DNA of 64,000 nt, taken from positions 46,085,924-46,149,923 of the forward strand of contig NC_068570.1 in the NCBI RefSeq assembly GCF_025698545.1, written 5' to 3'. The stretch's first letter is position 1; every line of letters starts with the position of its first letter. Below, one piece after another: positions 35,650-47,207 of this stretch. Source of the stretch: Gossypium raimondii (Eukaryota; Streptophyta; Magnoliopsida; Malvales; Malvaceae). Made by a program: the position numbers and the translations under genes. The notes under the pieces are model-generated. The model was not told where the DNA came from, did not search any database, and saw only the letters and a list, made by a program, of their open reading frames with translations.

Positions 35650-38600
35650 ATGCAAGCTCTTCAACCTTCTTCTCTTCGACCTTCCTCTCTAAAACCTCTT
35701 AAAAACCCCAAACCCAATCCCCATTTTCCCAATGTATCAACACTCCCTCCCAGGCCTGCCAAGAAATTCTCTTCCATTACCGCTTCATCCCCCACTGTTT
35801 CAGCTCCCAAGCGCGAGAAGGACCCCAAGAAACGGGTCGTTATTACGGGAATGGGGTTGGTTTCCGTTTTTGGGAACGATGTGGATGCTTACTATGAAAA
35901 GCTGCTGGCTGGAGAGAGCGGGATCGGAATCATCGACCGCTTCGATGCTTCCAAGTTTCCTACTCGGTTCGCCGGTCAGATCCGGGGGTTCACTTCTGAA
36001 AGTTACATTGATGGAAAGAACGATAGGAGGCTTGACGATTGCTTGAGGTACTGCATTGTTGCAGGCAAGAAGGCGTTGGAAGATGCTGATCTCGGCGCCG
36101 ATAACTTATCCAAGGTTCTTTTTCTTCTTCTTTAGTGTTTTTTTTTTCATTAATCGACTTGTTCTAAGAAATGGGTGGTTCTTGCTTTGCTATTGATTCG
36201 CTTGTGTTTTTGTTCTTTAACTATAGATCCAAAGCTTATTCTTTTATTGGCTTCCACAATGTGCAACATTTACACCAGAGAGTTGTTTCTTTATTCGCTC
36301 GAAATCCTTTCAACTGTAGCTTAATTCTACGTATCCTGATGCTTTTCTTTGCTTGTTACTGCATGTTCGCTTGCTGCAGTTTTTTTTTTTTTTTGTGTGT
36401 GTTATTTGAGTTTATAAGTGTTTTTTATCTGCAACTTGTCATTATTTTTATGCAAAGGAGTTGCTAAGAAAAAACGTTTTCTGCTTTCTCCTAATCAGTT
36501 CCAAGGAATCTTTGTTGTGTTATATACTTTGTGACTCATCATATCTGATTCATAAAGTGATGTAAGCAATGGGGTCATCAGAATTGTTTTGTTCAATTTC
36601 ACTGTTGAGTTGGTCATTCGATATGCTCGTAGCTTTTTTGTCCGCAATAATATTAATGTGATCATATATTTGAAAGCGATTTATTCATCACACTACTAAT
36701 TTTACATTCAAATGTGATGCATCCACCAGAAATATTCCTTGGACATGGTGTTTAGAAAGGCAAAATTCCTGACTAAGTTTATGATCCTCATGGATGATTG
36801 CTTACCCTACAGAATGAAAGATTCAAGAAAAGTAGATATCTTGAGAGCTGAGAGTGATATCAATTCTTAGAATTATGCGAGTACCACGGGATGTTGTATT
36901 TATTATTCTGGCTCTTTTTAGCTTATATATTCGTTGTATTCTCCCATAGTGCTTAAGAAATTTTTGAATTTGTACTTGTTGCAGATTGATAAGGAGCGAA
37001 CTGGAGTGCTTGTTGGAACTGGTATGGGTGGCCTTACGGTGTTCTCTGATGGCGTTCAAAATTTGATAGAGAAAGGTTATAGAAAAATAACACCATTCTT
37101 CATTCCTTATTCTATAACAAACATGTCATCTGCCTTGCTTGCAATTGAACTTGGTTTTATGGGTCCCAATTATTCAATTTCAACTGCTTGTGCTACCTCC
37201 AATTATTGCTTTTATGCTGCTGCTAATCACATCCGTCGAGGTGAGGCTGAATTGATGATTGCTGGTGGAACTGAGGCTGCAATCATTCCTATTGGGCTGG
37301 GAGGTTTTGTTGCCTGTAGGGCATTGTCTCAAAGAAATGATGATCCTCGAACTGCTTCAAGACCATGGGACAAAGATCGAGATGGCTTTGTAATGGGTGA
37401 AGGTGCTGGTGTTTTGGTAAGCTTGCATTTATGCACCAAACTCCTATATATGCATGATTTAGCTTCTTGTTGATTGTTATGCTGTCTATTTCCGGTAAGC
37501 AATTTCTCATTGTGTTTTGTCTGCATTGGTGATATGCGATACTGTTGTTAAGAGAAGTAGGCATTTTCTCCCAGGTTTAAGGTGCACCTTTCACGGAGAC
37601 TGGCTCTTGGGTGTGTGCACATTCAATGAAATACTGACTGGTTCCTTTATAATATAAAATCCGTCACTTTTGTAGTGTTTTGTTTGACACAGATGAGCCT
37701 AATTCACTGTTTGTGTTAACTTTCATACTCTTTATTGTGGTGTTCAGTAGGAATGAAGTATAAATGTTTATGTTATTATCAAAACCAATTTCTGTCCTTT
37801 ATCACATTGAACTACTTGGTTAATCAGGCATGGTCTTGAGTTAATGGTTTATTGCTTTTATGCACAGTTTTTTGGTTCCGTTGTTACTTATTTAGCTTTA
37901 TAGTTATGCAATTGTCTTGTCTTGATGAGGATGGAAATGCAATGGGCTTCTATTATGAGATATTCTGTGTTTTGCTTTCTAGGTAATGGAAAGCTTGGAA
38001 CATGCAATGAAAAGAGGTGCACCAATTATTGCTGAGTATTTGGGTGGAGCTGTTAATTGTGATGCTCATCACATGACTGATCCAAGAGCTGATGGTTTTG
38101 GGGTGTCTTCATGCATTGAGAGAAGTCTTGAAGATGCTGGTGTGTCCCCTGAGGAGGTGATTCTCGGTTTTTTCACCCAACTCTCTTAATATATTGGAGT
38201 AATCGAATTTGGTATTGTTTCTAGATGTTTATGGTCACGTATGTTATGTTGTTTCTTTCCATCTAGTTTTGCTGACACCTTTGCAAGCATTTTCTTAGAA
38301 AAACTAAATTCAAGCTCCAATGAATTGTCTGTTTTATGGTAAATATAGCGGCATTCTTTGAGTTGAGTCTCCTTGAAAAGTGCATCTAATTACCTTCTCT
38401 TTCATCACCTGTCATATTATCCATTAGATCTAGGCTTCATTTTAAGTTAAGACTACAAAGAGAACTGACCTAATGGTTAAGATACTTAAGTGGTGGTGGT
38501 GTTTACTTCATATGCAAAAGTGCAAATAATAGGGTTCAGAATGTAATTATTTTCTGAAATTTATGCATAATTTCAAAGGTGGAAATTGTGCAAGATAAGC

Positions 38601-39271
38601 AAGTCCTATTTTTCAGGTTAACTACATCAATGCACATGCAACTTCTACTCTTGCTGGTGACCTAGCTGAGATCAATGCTATTAAAAAGGTATTCAAGAAT
38701 ACATCAGACATCAAAATCAATGCAACAAAGGTACCTTCCCTTTCTCCCTAGTTTTGCAAAATTTGAGGTGACTGTGTACTCTAATGTTTCTACCTTGCAA
38801 TTGGCTAATTGCTTTGCTTCTTGTTTCAGTCCATGATAGGGCATTGTCTGGGCGCATCGGGTGGTTTAGAAGCCATTGCCACAGTGAAGGCCATCACAAC
38901 AGGATGGCTGCATCCCTCCATAAATCAATTTGTATGTGCTAGTTGCTTGTTGCCATGTATTGCTGATCCCCAACAATGGTTGTCTGGATCACATCTGGCT
39001 TTATCAGTATAGATGAAGTGATCTATTGTATGCATTTGTTTAATGCAGAATCCAGAGCCTTCAGTTGAGTTTGACACTGTGGCCAACCAGAAGAAACAGC
39101 ACGAAGTTAATGTTGGTAAGACTCCTGAATCCTGATCCTGTCCTGCTTCAGTTGATTTAGACCAGAACCCTATAAGTCTAACCGAGTTGTTTATGATTCT
39201 CAGCAATTTCGAATTCATTCGGATTTGGTGGACACAACTCAGTGGTTGCCTTTTCGGCCTTCAAGCCTTGA
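35650..39271 (+). CDS. KASI: 3-oxoacyl-[acyl-carrier-protein] synthase I, chloroplastic (seven exons)
   Basis: Exons: 35650-36114, 36985-37416, 37983-38156, 38617-38730, 38830-38931, 39049-39115 and 39204-39271. All introns are GT-AG and the product is 473 aa. Residues 1 to about 47 are a Ser/Pro-rich transit peptide starting MQALQPSSLRPSSLKPLKNP. The mature enzyme begins near KKRVVITGMGLVSVFGNDVD. The catalytic Cys lies in SISTACATSNYC (exon 2), the two catalytic His in INAHATSTLAGD (exon 4) and MIGHCLGASGG (exon 5), and the Gly-rich end is NSFGFGGHNSVVAF. It condenses malonyl-ACP with C4-C14 acyl-ACPs in plastid fatty acid synthesis; KAS II would have a different N-terminus and takes palmitoyl-ACP to stearoyl-ACP. 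All catalytic residues are intact. The start is the MQAL methionine, since upstream in-frame sequence is not transit-like. Confidence 0.96.
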
Positions 39272-40478
39272 AAGTCTTTGTCATTTAGTTTTGCATTGGT
39301 TAGGGAAGATAGAGAGAGAGGTAGGCGTTGGCTTGCTTCAATAATTGAGCCAAAAATGTAACAGTTAGTGTTGTAATAATAAGTTTTAAGTCAAATGGAA
39401 GCGCTTAGGAGTCATTTCCCCCATCCCCCTCTTTAAACTACTCTTAATGTTATGCTGTAAATTCTGTTTAGTGATTGAGAAGACTGGACTATTTAAATCA
39501 AAATATCATATCAATGATGTTCGGTTCGCAGGATGCTCCAAAGCTCAGTACATTCATATTTGAGTCCAACTAAATCTATTTATATAGAAATCAAATGTAG
39601 AGTAAGTTTTAGTTGAAATGATAAAATTAAAATATTTAAAATTAAGTCTAGTAAATTTTATTTTATAAAATGAATCATCTTTCAATTAAATTTATGTTGG
39701 ATTGAATCATGACACAGGATTTAATTTATGTGATATTGCATTTTAATAATGCTTAACATCAATACATATATATTTTATTATGGTACTTAGTGTTAACATA
39801 GTTAGTAAGCTAAACCAACCAAAGAAAATTTTACATGTATCATGAAGTTCATATGTATAATATAACATTATGTGACACTTAAGCGTGGTTGGGTGATAGT
39901 AGTATTAGGATGAGTGACCTCTTAGGAAGTCCTCATGTGGGTGTTCATTGTCCTAGGTGTGACCTGAGTTCGTGTCGCGTTTGTTGTTCGGGTTCTACCC
40001 TATTATTGTAATTTAAATAAAAAATATATAGTTAATAAAAAGAAGTAAATAATTTTTATGATTTTATAAGTTTTTTTATATGTTTTTTACAGTTCTATAA
40101 TAACTTTTTAATAATAATTTATTTAAATTTATTTTGAATATACATTTTTAAATATATGCTACTCTTGTGAACTTATTACTTTCATCAATTAAGCTCCCGT
40201 TAATGATGAAACCGATGAAGGAGAGTGTCTATCAATTTAACAACTTTTTTTTTTTTTGTGAGTAGAGTTCAACTGGATGTAATTTTTTTTAAAAAAACTT
40301 AATTGAATTTTTACACATTTTATATAAATGTTATTTTTTGGGGTTCAGTATTATATAATTGTATTTTCGTGGTTAAAACAGGAGCAGTGAGATTTAGAAA
40401 TAGGCTCCCGTTAATGTATTTTTAAATCCATGGATTATCAGATATTTTTAAGGGAAAAAAACAGGATAAATAAAATGT
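39272..40478. other. KASI 3' UTR and intergenic DNA
   Basis: The first ~250 bp are the likely 3' UTR, with AATAATAAG-type signals near 39375. The rest is AT-rich with no recognised gene. Confidence 0.5.
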
Positions 40479-40551
40479 CGACTCCACTGGGGATCGAACC
40501 CAGAATCTCTGGTTCCGTAGACCAGCGCCTTATCCATTGGGCCATGGAGTC
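40479..40551 (-). tRNA. tRNA-Arg (anticodon ACG)
   Basis: 73 nt without intron. Acceptor GACTCCA pairs with TGGAGTC, discriminator G. The anticodon loop is CTACGGA with anticodon ACG, and the T-loop is GGTTCGATCC. D-arm and box A (TGGCCCAATGG) and box B are intact. On the minus strand the gene is followed by T-rich/A-rich sequence rather than a strong T run. Confidence 0.95.
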
Positions 40552-40608
40552 GTGTCTTGATATATGTGTATAAATTTTGTATATAAAATAATTGTTAATT
40601 CGGTTTAC

Positions 40609-41030
40609 ACGAAAACCGAGTCATGCTATGGTGTATACGTCGCAGAAGTGAGAAGAGGAAGGAGAAGTGCATTAACCGCTCTATCCATTAAGCCATAGAG
40701 TCATGTTCTGCGAGATTCTTTGAAATGTTTTACTATAAAATAACTGTTGATTTAATTTCTACGAAAACTGAGTCATACTATGGTGTGTATACGTTACAGA
40801 AATGGGAAGAGGGAAGGAGAAGTGCATTAACCGCTCTACCCATTAGGCCATACTGAATCATACTATGGAGTGTATTCGTTGCAGAAATGGGAAGAGGAAA
40901 GAGAAATGCATTAACCGCTCTATCTCTCACTCTCTGTCTGGGCTGAGAGAAGAAAGGGAGGAAAGAGAGAGAGGCTGATTTTGACAGCGTATGTATGGTG
41001 TATTCGTCGCAGAAAAGAGGAAAGAAAATG
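40609..41030. repeat. Local tandem repeats carrying tRNA 5'-half-like pieces
   Basis: Units of about 95-150 bp begin GAAAACYGAGTCAT, continue CTATGGTGTATACGT and AGAAGTGAGAAGAGG, and end GCATTAACCGCTCTA. Copies start at about 40610, 40760, 40853 (truncated) and 40985 (head only). In the first two, the reverse complement reads GACTCTATGGCTTAATGGAT then AGAGCGGTTAATGC (40669-40702 and 40824-40860). This resembles the acceptor strand and D-arm of the adjacent tRNA-Arg, without anticodon arm or T-arm. Confidence 0.7.
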
Positions 41031-42053
41031 GAAAAGGGGAGGTCAAGTCAAATATAGATTATGGAGTCAGGCAAGGAATTAAGGAAGACGTATCTACCAC
41101 CCAATTGTTGTCTTTTCCTTCATCCATCTACTTATTGCCCTTTCTTTCGTTTTAGATATACATGTAAGTTCCTAGAATTAATTTTATCCAATCGGGATGT
41201 ATCTAAACATCACCTCCAAGTCCAATAATGATTCATTTCCTAACTAGTATCAGGCAGCATAGCTGCTGGGTTAAGCAGAAAATGGCAACTTATGGGTCTC
41301 TCCCAGTACAGAGATCACCAGATCTTATCAATTCTAGAGGATGACCTGCAAGCCTGGAGTTCGTGACGTATAAAGCATTTCCAGGAAAAAAAATCAAGGT
41401 TACCTCTCTTGTGGAACTAAATCCTGAAAGAGCGATTTTCCAATGTGGGACTTCCCTTATGGGCTACCCAATAATGTCTTTCTGATTAACAAAGGGGCTA
41501 CAGTCCTGAAGACCGGAAAACAATTACAAGATGGCAATGGGAGATGATAAATTTGACCTTCTTGGTTATTCCTTGGATAAACAAAGCTGTGGTTTTACTC
41601 ATACTTGATGGAGGGGAAATTAATTTGAACAACGGGATATCCTTTAATTAGGGGCATTAATAGCATGATGATGATGGTTGTAGCAAAATCCCCACTTTTA
41701 AAAGCCATCATCAACATTTGTTGTTGCTTCAGTTGTATACTTTTATATGCATTGTTGTGTGTAAAATGGCAGGTCAAGAAAACTGATGTTGAAGATGCTC
41801 TGAAAGTTTTAAATTTTTGCTATTTATCTTGTATCTCCTTGTTGATGGAATGCAGAACAGAACCATTTAAAGCTATCTGGAGGACAGCATATGCGTGGGA
41901 ACCACTAGGATATTATCTCTATCGTTGAAGCAGATCATGTCTATATTATTAGAGGTAATGTTATTAGGATAGTCAATACATAAACAAACTTGAAAGAAGA
42001 AAGAAAAGGAAAGGGGTTTGGAGTTTGGACAATGTAAAGTTAAGGAATTAAAT
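41031..42053. other. Intergenic DNA, 3' of the small peptide gene
   Basis: A plus-strand stretch from 41282 reads MATYGSLPVQRSPDLINSRG and then meets a stop; no family was assigned. No other feature was seen. Confidence 0.4.
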
Positions 42054-42224
42054 TCAAAAGAACCATGCAACCATTGAAGCTAAGACAGCCAGTGCAGCAG
42101 GAACACCCAGAGCCACTCCCCCACTTTCCATTGGTGATGGTGGAATTGCCCCTTGATCTTCCCTCAAAGCGGTGATCCCGGTGGCGAAAACAGTAACAAC
42201 CGAAATGTAGACAATCAAAATCAT
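42054..42224 (-). CDS. Small secreted/GPI-anchor-like peptide (56 aa), AGP-peptide-like
   Basis: The ATG at 42224 gives MILIVYISVVTVFATGITAL, a signal peptide. A short hydrophilic core follows, REDQGAIPPSPMESGG, whose PPSP could be hydroxyproline-glycosylated. A hydrophobic C-terminus, VALGVPAALAVLASMVAWFF, resembles a GPI-anchor signal. This layout fits arabinogalactan peptides, though the core has few Ala-Pro pairs; a small two-pass membrane protein is the alternative. A longer frame upstream has no ATG and was not used. The intact frame, TATA box and plausible leader support a real gene. Confidence 0.6.
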   Translation of the reverse strand: MILIVYISVVTVFATGITALREDQGAIPPSPMESGGVALGVPAALAVLASMVAWFF

Positions 42225-42371
42225 GGCCACCTTGCTACCCTCCCTTTCCGACCGAGCCAAAAACTGGTACGCCCTCTTTAAGAATTACAAAGTGAGAGAG
42301 AAGCTAAGCTATTGAAGTGAGTCTTGTGTTTTGAGCTTGACTTAAACGATGAATTAGAGATTTGAAATGCC

Positions 42372-42380
42372 TTTTTTATA
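42372..42380 (-). promoter_or_regulatory. TATA box of the small peptide gene
   Basis: The minus strand reads CTATAAAAAAGG, about 150 bp upstream of the ATG at 42224. Confidence 0.5.
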
Positions 42381-43143
42381 GGCAAAGATTACGGTAATAA
42401 TCAAGTATTGGACAGCTACGTTTTGTTGGTTTAACCACTAACAAAATCATTTTTAAGTTCCTAGTTCCTGTTCACAATCATCTTATATCATACGTTATTA
42501 AATTTGTCAAATTCTGCTATTAGTCTTTGTACTTTACAAAAGTTGTAGATTTAGTCCTTATACTTTTATTTGATAAATTTTAGGGCACGATTAGTTCGCT
42601 GTAATTGAATAGAGCTGTAATAAGTAATTCAATTGTTTGGTTGAATGGAATGGAATAGGATAGTATTCTTGTATTTGGTTGAATGGAATGATGTTGTAAT
42701 AGCATAAGAAAAAAAATTAAAATGACTAGAATACCCTTAGTAGAATTTTTTCAGGTTGATGATTATTGTTATTGTTATTAAATTTTAATAAGATTATTAA
42801 TAAAATAATAAATAATTTAATCATATTTTAACATAATTATTATTAAATATAATTTAATAAAATAATATATAATTTAATAAAATTCTTAATATAATTATTC
42901 TTATATGAATTTACTAAAATCATAATATATAATACTATAAAATAATATATAATCTACTTTATTTTTTTAAACGCAATACATATTTAATGTGCTAAAATAT
43001 AATTAGTGAAACAAATAATTTAATTATTCTACAATAAAAAAATATTAGAAGTAATAAATAACTTGAGAATTATATTTCATATCCAAACATAATATTCATA
43101 TTAACAAAAAGTTACAATATTGTAATGACAACCTATCATGTCA

Positions 43144-43979
43144 TTATACCATCCAAATATTATAAACACAAAAAGTTGTTTTAAGACATGGTAATGACTC
43201 TGTTTTAAGAGTTCGATCCTGAGCAGTTGTTTTCATCAGATTTGTCATCCTTGTTGTTGCCTTCAATTCTTCGAACCCGAGCATGAAGGTTGAGTGAATC
43301 TCGGCATTGCCTTGATTACATCCACAACTTTCACCATTTGCATCTGACACCCACCTTTCACGAGGACTACATCATTCATATTCAAACAGTTCCAAGATTT
43401 TAGGAATAAGATTTTCTGTTTCAACAGCATGTACAACCTTCATCTTCTTCATTAAATTCATATTATCAACTGCTAAATGAAACCTCTACCCAGCAATGGC
43501 ATCTACATCAATACAAGCATCAAGACAATAGTTTAATACATCCTCATGATACTCTATCTCATGAGTACCTAGTTCAAACATGTCCCCAAGAATAGCAACT
43601 CTTTTTCAATCACAATGGATGTTTTTCAACGTGTCGATGCTGGCTTTGGTGCTAATGGGATTGGCATTGAAAGCATCATTCACTATCTTGATGCCACTTT
43701 TAGCTACAACAAACTCGGACCTCATACTAACAGGAATGTATCGAGATAAGGATCTTCTAACTTGAGAAAGAGGACACCCATAGAAGTTGCAACTGCTGCT
43801 GCTGCACATGCATTGACAGCCATATGCAGACCCAAAGTCGGAATCACAACCTCCACCCTGGATATGAAGCCAACAAGCTGTTTATGTATCAAAGGCATAT
43901 ATAGTTTCAAGTGATTTATATCAAATAAGGATGCAATCCTAGAAAAGAACCCCAAACAACAGAGTACAAACCTAAACAT
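43144..43979 (-). pseudogene. MurF-like ligase fragment (UDP-MurNAc-tripeptide D-alanyl-D-alanine ligase type)
   Basis: The minus strand reads VEVVIPTLGLHMAVNACAAA and AVATSMG. After a frameshift it reads PLSQVRRSLSRYIPVSMRSE and KIVNDAFNANPISTKASID, with the Mur-ligase C-terminal NAxNANP motif. After a TGA come KRVAILGDMFELGTHEIEYH and, near 43440-43490, HLAVDNMNLMKKMKVVHAVE. The tail SDANGESCGC is at 43290-43350. This is the central-to-C-terminal region only; the ATP-binding N-terminus is absent. Plants keep Mur ligase homologues that act in plastids. Stop and frameshift show this copy is dead as an enzyme. Confidence 0.8.
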
Positions 43980-44420
43980 TCTGCATGTTTTGGTCTTTAT
44001 GAAATAGTTGTTGATAAGGAAAAGTTACAACTTACCCAAAAAAGAAAATTGATATCTGGTTTGAGTCCTAGCTCTTAGATCTCATTTGCCACTAATTTTG
44101 TTACTTTGCATTTCATTTAAAATTATATTCCAATATAATTTTAATCACCATCACACACTTACATATATTCATATCTTTAACAAATAAAAGAAATAAGAAA
44201 TGACCTAATTATCAACCCTAAAAATGAAATTTACAGTAACAAATTCTTGGCCAAACAGTAACCTTAAAAAAAACCCCTAAATCAAATTTACAAAAACTTT
44301 GCTAAGGGTGTGCTAAGGTAAACAAGAATAAGAAAACGTAAAGCAGCAATGGTGTGCTAAGGTAAAATTAACTTACCAGTACTTTTCTGGTAAAATTAAC
44401 TTGGAATTTAATGGTATTAC

Positions 44421-44660
44421 CTTAAAGTCTTGGGCAATTTCACGAACGAGCCTTTGGAAAGGCAGTTTCCTGATGAGGAGTTCAGTACTTTTCTGGTACT
44501 TCTGGATTTCACTGCATCCAATGGAAACATCATAAGTTCAATTCGTGTAAACAAGAATAAGAAAATGTGATTTGATGTCTAACCGCAGAGCTACAGTTCC
44601 AGGGCGATATCGGTGAGGCTTCTTCACACCTCCAGTTGTCGGTGCCGACTTACGAGTAGC
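44421..44660 (-). pseudogene. Histone H3.3 fragment (two internal exons)
   Basis: Exon a (44584-44660) reads [20 protein letters not shown] then GTVALR. Exon b (44421-44511) reads [20 protein letters not shown] then [10 protein letters not shown]. The intervening GT-AG intron is intact and the two exons join in frame (CG|T). The Thr-Thr-Gly-Gly and His-Arg-Tyr residues identify the replacement variant H3.3. The first coding exon (ART.. tail) and the last exon are missing, so this is a captured genomic piece. Differences from the canonical protein (AA to AT near residue 25, R to Q in EIRK) suggest drift. The pyrimidine-rich 44820-44940 may be captured 5' UTR. Confidence 0.85.
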
Positions 44661-45127
44661 CTGAGAAACACATAATAGAAAAAAAAAAGAAATTAAAAAA
44701 GATTGAGCAAAAAAAGTCTCAATCAAACTTAGGATTGAAAGGGGAAAATAAAAGTTGAAAGAGGTGAAAGAACTTTAACTAAAAGGAATCAGGGAAAAAA
44801 AAAAGAAAAAGAAAACGTACCCTTTACAATATTTGGGGAGATGAAGATGAAGGGCGAATGGATGCTTGATTTGGGGAGGAAGAAATCTGGAGAGAATTTT
44901 GGGAAGAAGAGAGGCAGGCTATTTTGGTTTAAAAACCTAAACGGTGTGGTGTTGAATAGGTATTCAGACCCCCAACCCCTGAATACTAAACGGTGAGCTG
45001 AACGAATGAGACTGTAATAGCAATTCCGTGGAATCACCTAAACGATGAACCAAATGGTTGCTTTACTGTAGCGCGCGGAATAGACAAAAAATGAAATGGC
45101 TATTCATACCAACTAAACATGCTGTTA

Positions 45128-46008
45128 GTCTTGAGCCAAGTTTGGTTAAAGTCAATTACTAGTCCTGAACTATGTGTATAGTTATAGATTTAGTCTATTT
45201 TTTCCAATTGGATCTTTTTAAATCCCTATAAATTTCAAATTTTAAAATTTCAATCTTGATGCAAATGATAGGCGTTAATCCTTTAATTGAATTTTTAATG
45301 AGGAATATGTGGAAATAATAAGTTAACATGGCATTATAAATATGATCATGAAGAAAAATATGAATAGTAGAGTAAATATAATATATGTTAATTAGAGCTA
45401 TAAACCTAGAACAATATTTTATAAGTTTATTTCAATTTAGAAATGATATATCATGTTAAAAGAAACACCTTGAAAGATTCTTGACAATGATAAGTAGGCA
45501 TTATTTAGGAATCTTAAGGCATAATCTAACATACAAGTAATGTGGCTAGTAGCCTTAAAACATAAATTAAGAATAATGGGAATGGTGAGCATAGTAAATA
45601 CATTTTAATTTTTAAAATTAATAATCATGTCATCTAAATTTATAATTTTACTAGTTTTTAATTTTAATTAATTAATATTTAAATGTAGAATTCACATTAT
45701 ACTTATTTAAGCCAAAATTAATAAAATTTAAATATGAACATTTAATTAATTTATTTAAATTTCAAATTAATAAATTTTCTATGTTAAAAGGTTAAGTAAA
45801 ATAATTTAATTAACATATAGTTCGTTAACCTAAAATTAAATCATTAAACTATTTTTTTTTTAAAATAAAATTTGTTATAAGATAATTTTCAATATTTAAT
45901 AATTTATGCATAAAATTACAATAAAAGCATGTATAAAAGAATAAATCTTATTAGTGCAGGTAACCTACCAAACAAGCCAATATGACATTTTACGAAACAT
46001 GGTGAATA
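45128..46008. other. AT-rich intergenic DNA
   Basis: No open reading frame or repeat boundary was recognised. Confidence 0.5.
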
Positions 46009-46635
46009 TGTCATGGGTTAAAGATCAAAACCGGTGACCATTACGCACAAAATGCTTTATAGAGATCAATTTATTAAATGAGGTTCACTTGACCAACAGG
46101 AACTAGTTTGATTCGTGGAACCCGTGGAAAAACCTATCTACTTGAAGCTTTGGTGGCCTAATGAAACTCTCTAGTATAACTAGAGTTATAAGGATAAATA
46201 GTGTAAATCCTAAAGGGATAAGATTGTATAGAATTTAAATCCCTTAAGGCTCTCAATTGTAGATAGACTCTAATCTTAACCGTCAATGTAACTCAATATG
46301 TACTGTTGGTTACGGGGAGCTCGACTATAAATAGAGGCCTCCCCATGCATTTGTAATCACTTTATTCTTTCTATGCTAAAGATTACATTGAAAGCATGTT
46401 TGCTAAAGAATACATTGAGAGCATTTACTCAAACATCTTGTGGGCATCACTTTTCTTTGGCTTTTCTGTTTTGTTGCTCTTTTGTTCGAGTTTGCTTTTA
46501 TTATAATTTGGTGCCTTAGAGAATTTTTGCAAGAATTTTCAGTTTTCGAGAGTAGGCTAACTTAGGGAGGTTTTGAACCCAAGATATCATCTAAGGCCAC
46601 GCGGTTTGCCAAACTAAAGGTCTAGCCCCATGATA
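46009..46635 (+). repeat. 5' LTR of the gypsy relic
   Basis: TGTCATGGG start. A TATA box sits in GACTATAAATAGAGGCC (about 46322-46340). The LTR end falls near CCCATGATA, just before the primer-binding site TTGGTATTAGAGC (46637-46649), complementary to initiator tRNA-Met with one change. Confidence 0.65.
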
Positions 46636-46719
46636 GTTGGTATTAGAGCTAGGGTTCGATGGTTCCGTTGAGATGTTGAAAGAAGCAAATGAGCAGAATG
46701 CCCTAACGAAAACCTGTCC

Positions 46720-47207
46720 TAGGAAGGGCGAAAAAGTAGATAAAGGGATATGTTGTCGGCTTTAGGAAGCCGTATGGTCCATCTTGAGGAATCCATGAGG
46801 GAAGTGAAGGAAACATTTGAAGTAGTGGAGACACGCACTAATGAATTAAACCCAATGAAATAGTAGTTCAAGGAATATGTGGCGAAGGCACTTAGTTCCA
46901 ATATAGACGCAGTGGAAATGCTCCTCAATATTGCCGTGGGTAAGTTGACAGAAAAAAAATGCTATTGAAGCTAGGATGACAACTATGAAGGATGAAAATG
47001 AAGCCATAGTGACGGCTTTGAACACAAAAATTGAGGAGCTTAAGGGAGAGCTTGTTGTGTGCAAAGCTGTTATGGGTAAAAGAGTGTTGAGTGCAACACT
47101 AAACCAGAGATTAATGTCCCCAAACTAGAGAAGTTTAAAGAGCAAGGTCTATAAGGGAAGTAGATAATTTATTATGGGAGATGGAGTAGTAATTCCATGT
47201 GGGCATT
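46720..47207 (+). pseudogene. Gypsy Gag, N-terminal part
   Basis: The plus strand reads SRLVHLEESMREVKETFEVV and ETRTNELNPMK, two stops, then FKEYVAKALSSNIDAVEMLL, a coiled-coil Gag N-terminus. After frame breaks it reads NVPKLEKFKEQ and EVDNLLWEME at about 47110-47190, where the nested LTR starts. Confidence 0.75.

Larger units (their letters stand above)
42583..45124. mobile_element. PIF/Harbinger-like non-autonomous element carrying two host gene fragments (Pack-type)
   Basis: The ends are imperfect inverted repeats: GGGCACGATTAGTT at 42583, and CAGCATGTTTAGTT as the reverse complement at 45124 (10 of 14 match). Both continue into GTAAT/GAATAG-rich sub-terminal sequence. TTA flanks both ends (42580-42582 and 45125-45127), the 3 bp TWA duplication typical of PIF/Harbinger. 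Inside, the minus strand holds fragments of histone H3.3 and a MurF-type ligase, and no transposase was seen. The TIR match is modest, so the class call is inference. Confidence 0.65.

Noticed and set aside
41282..41560. Possible short gene starting MATYGSLPVQ
   Set aside because: Stops after about 20 codons and in later frames; no consistent family match.
44789..45037. 82-codon minus-strand frame in the Pack-type element
   Set aside because: Pyrimidine-rich and without homology; more likely captured 5' UTR of H3.3 plus the element's sub-terminal region.
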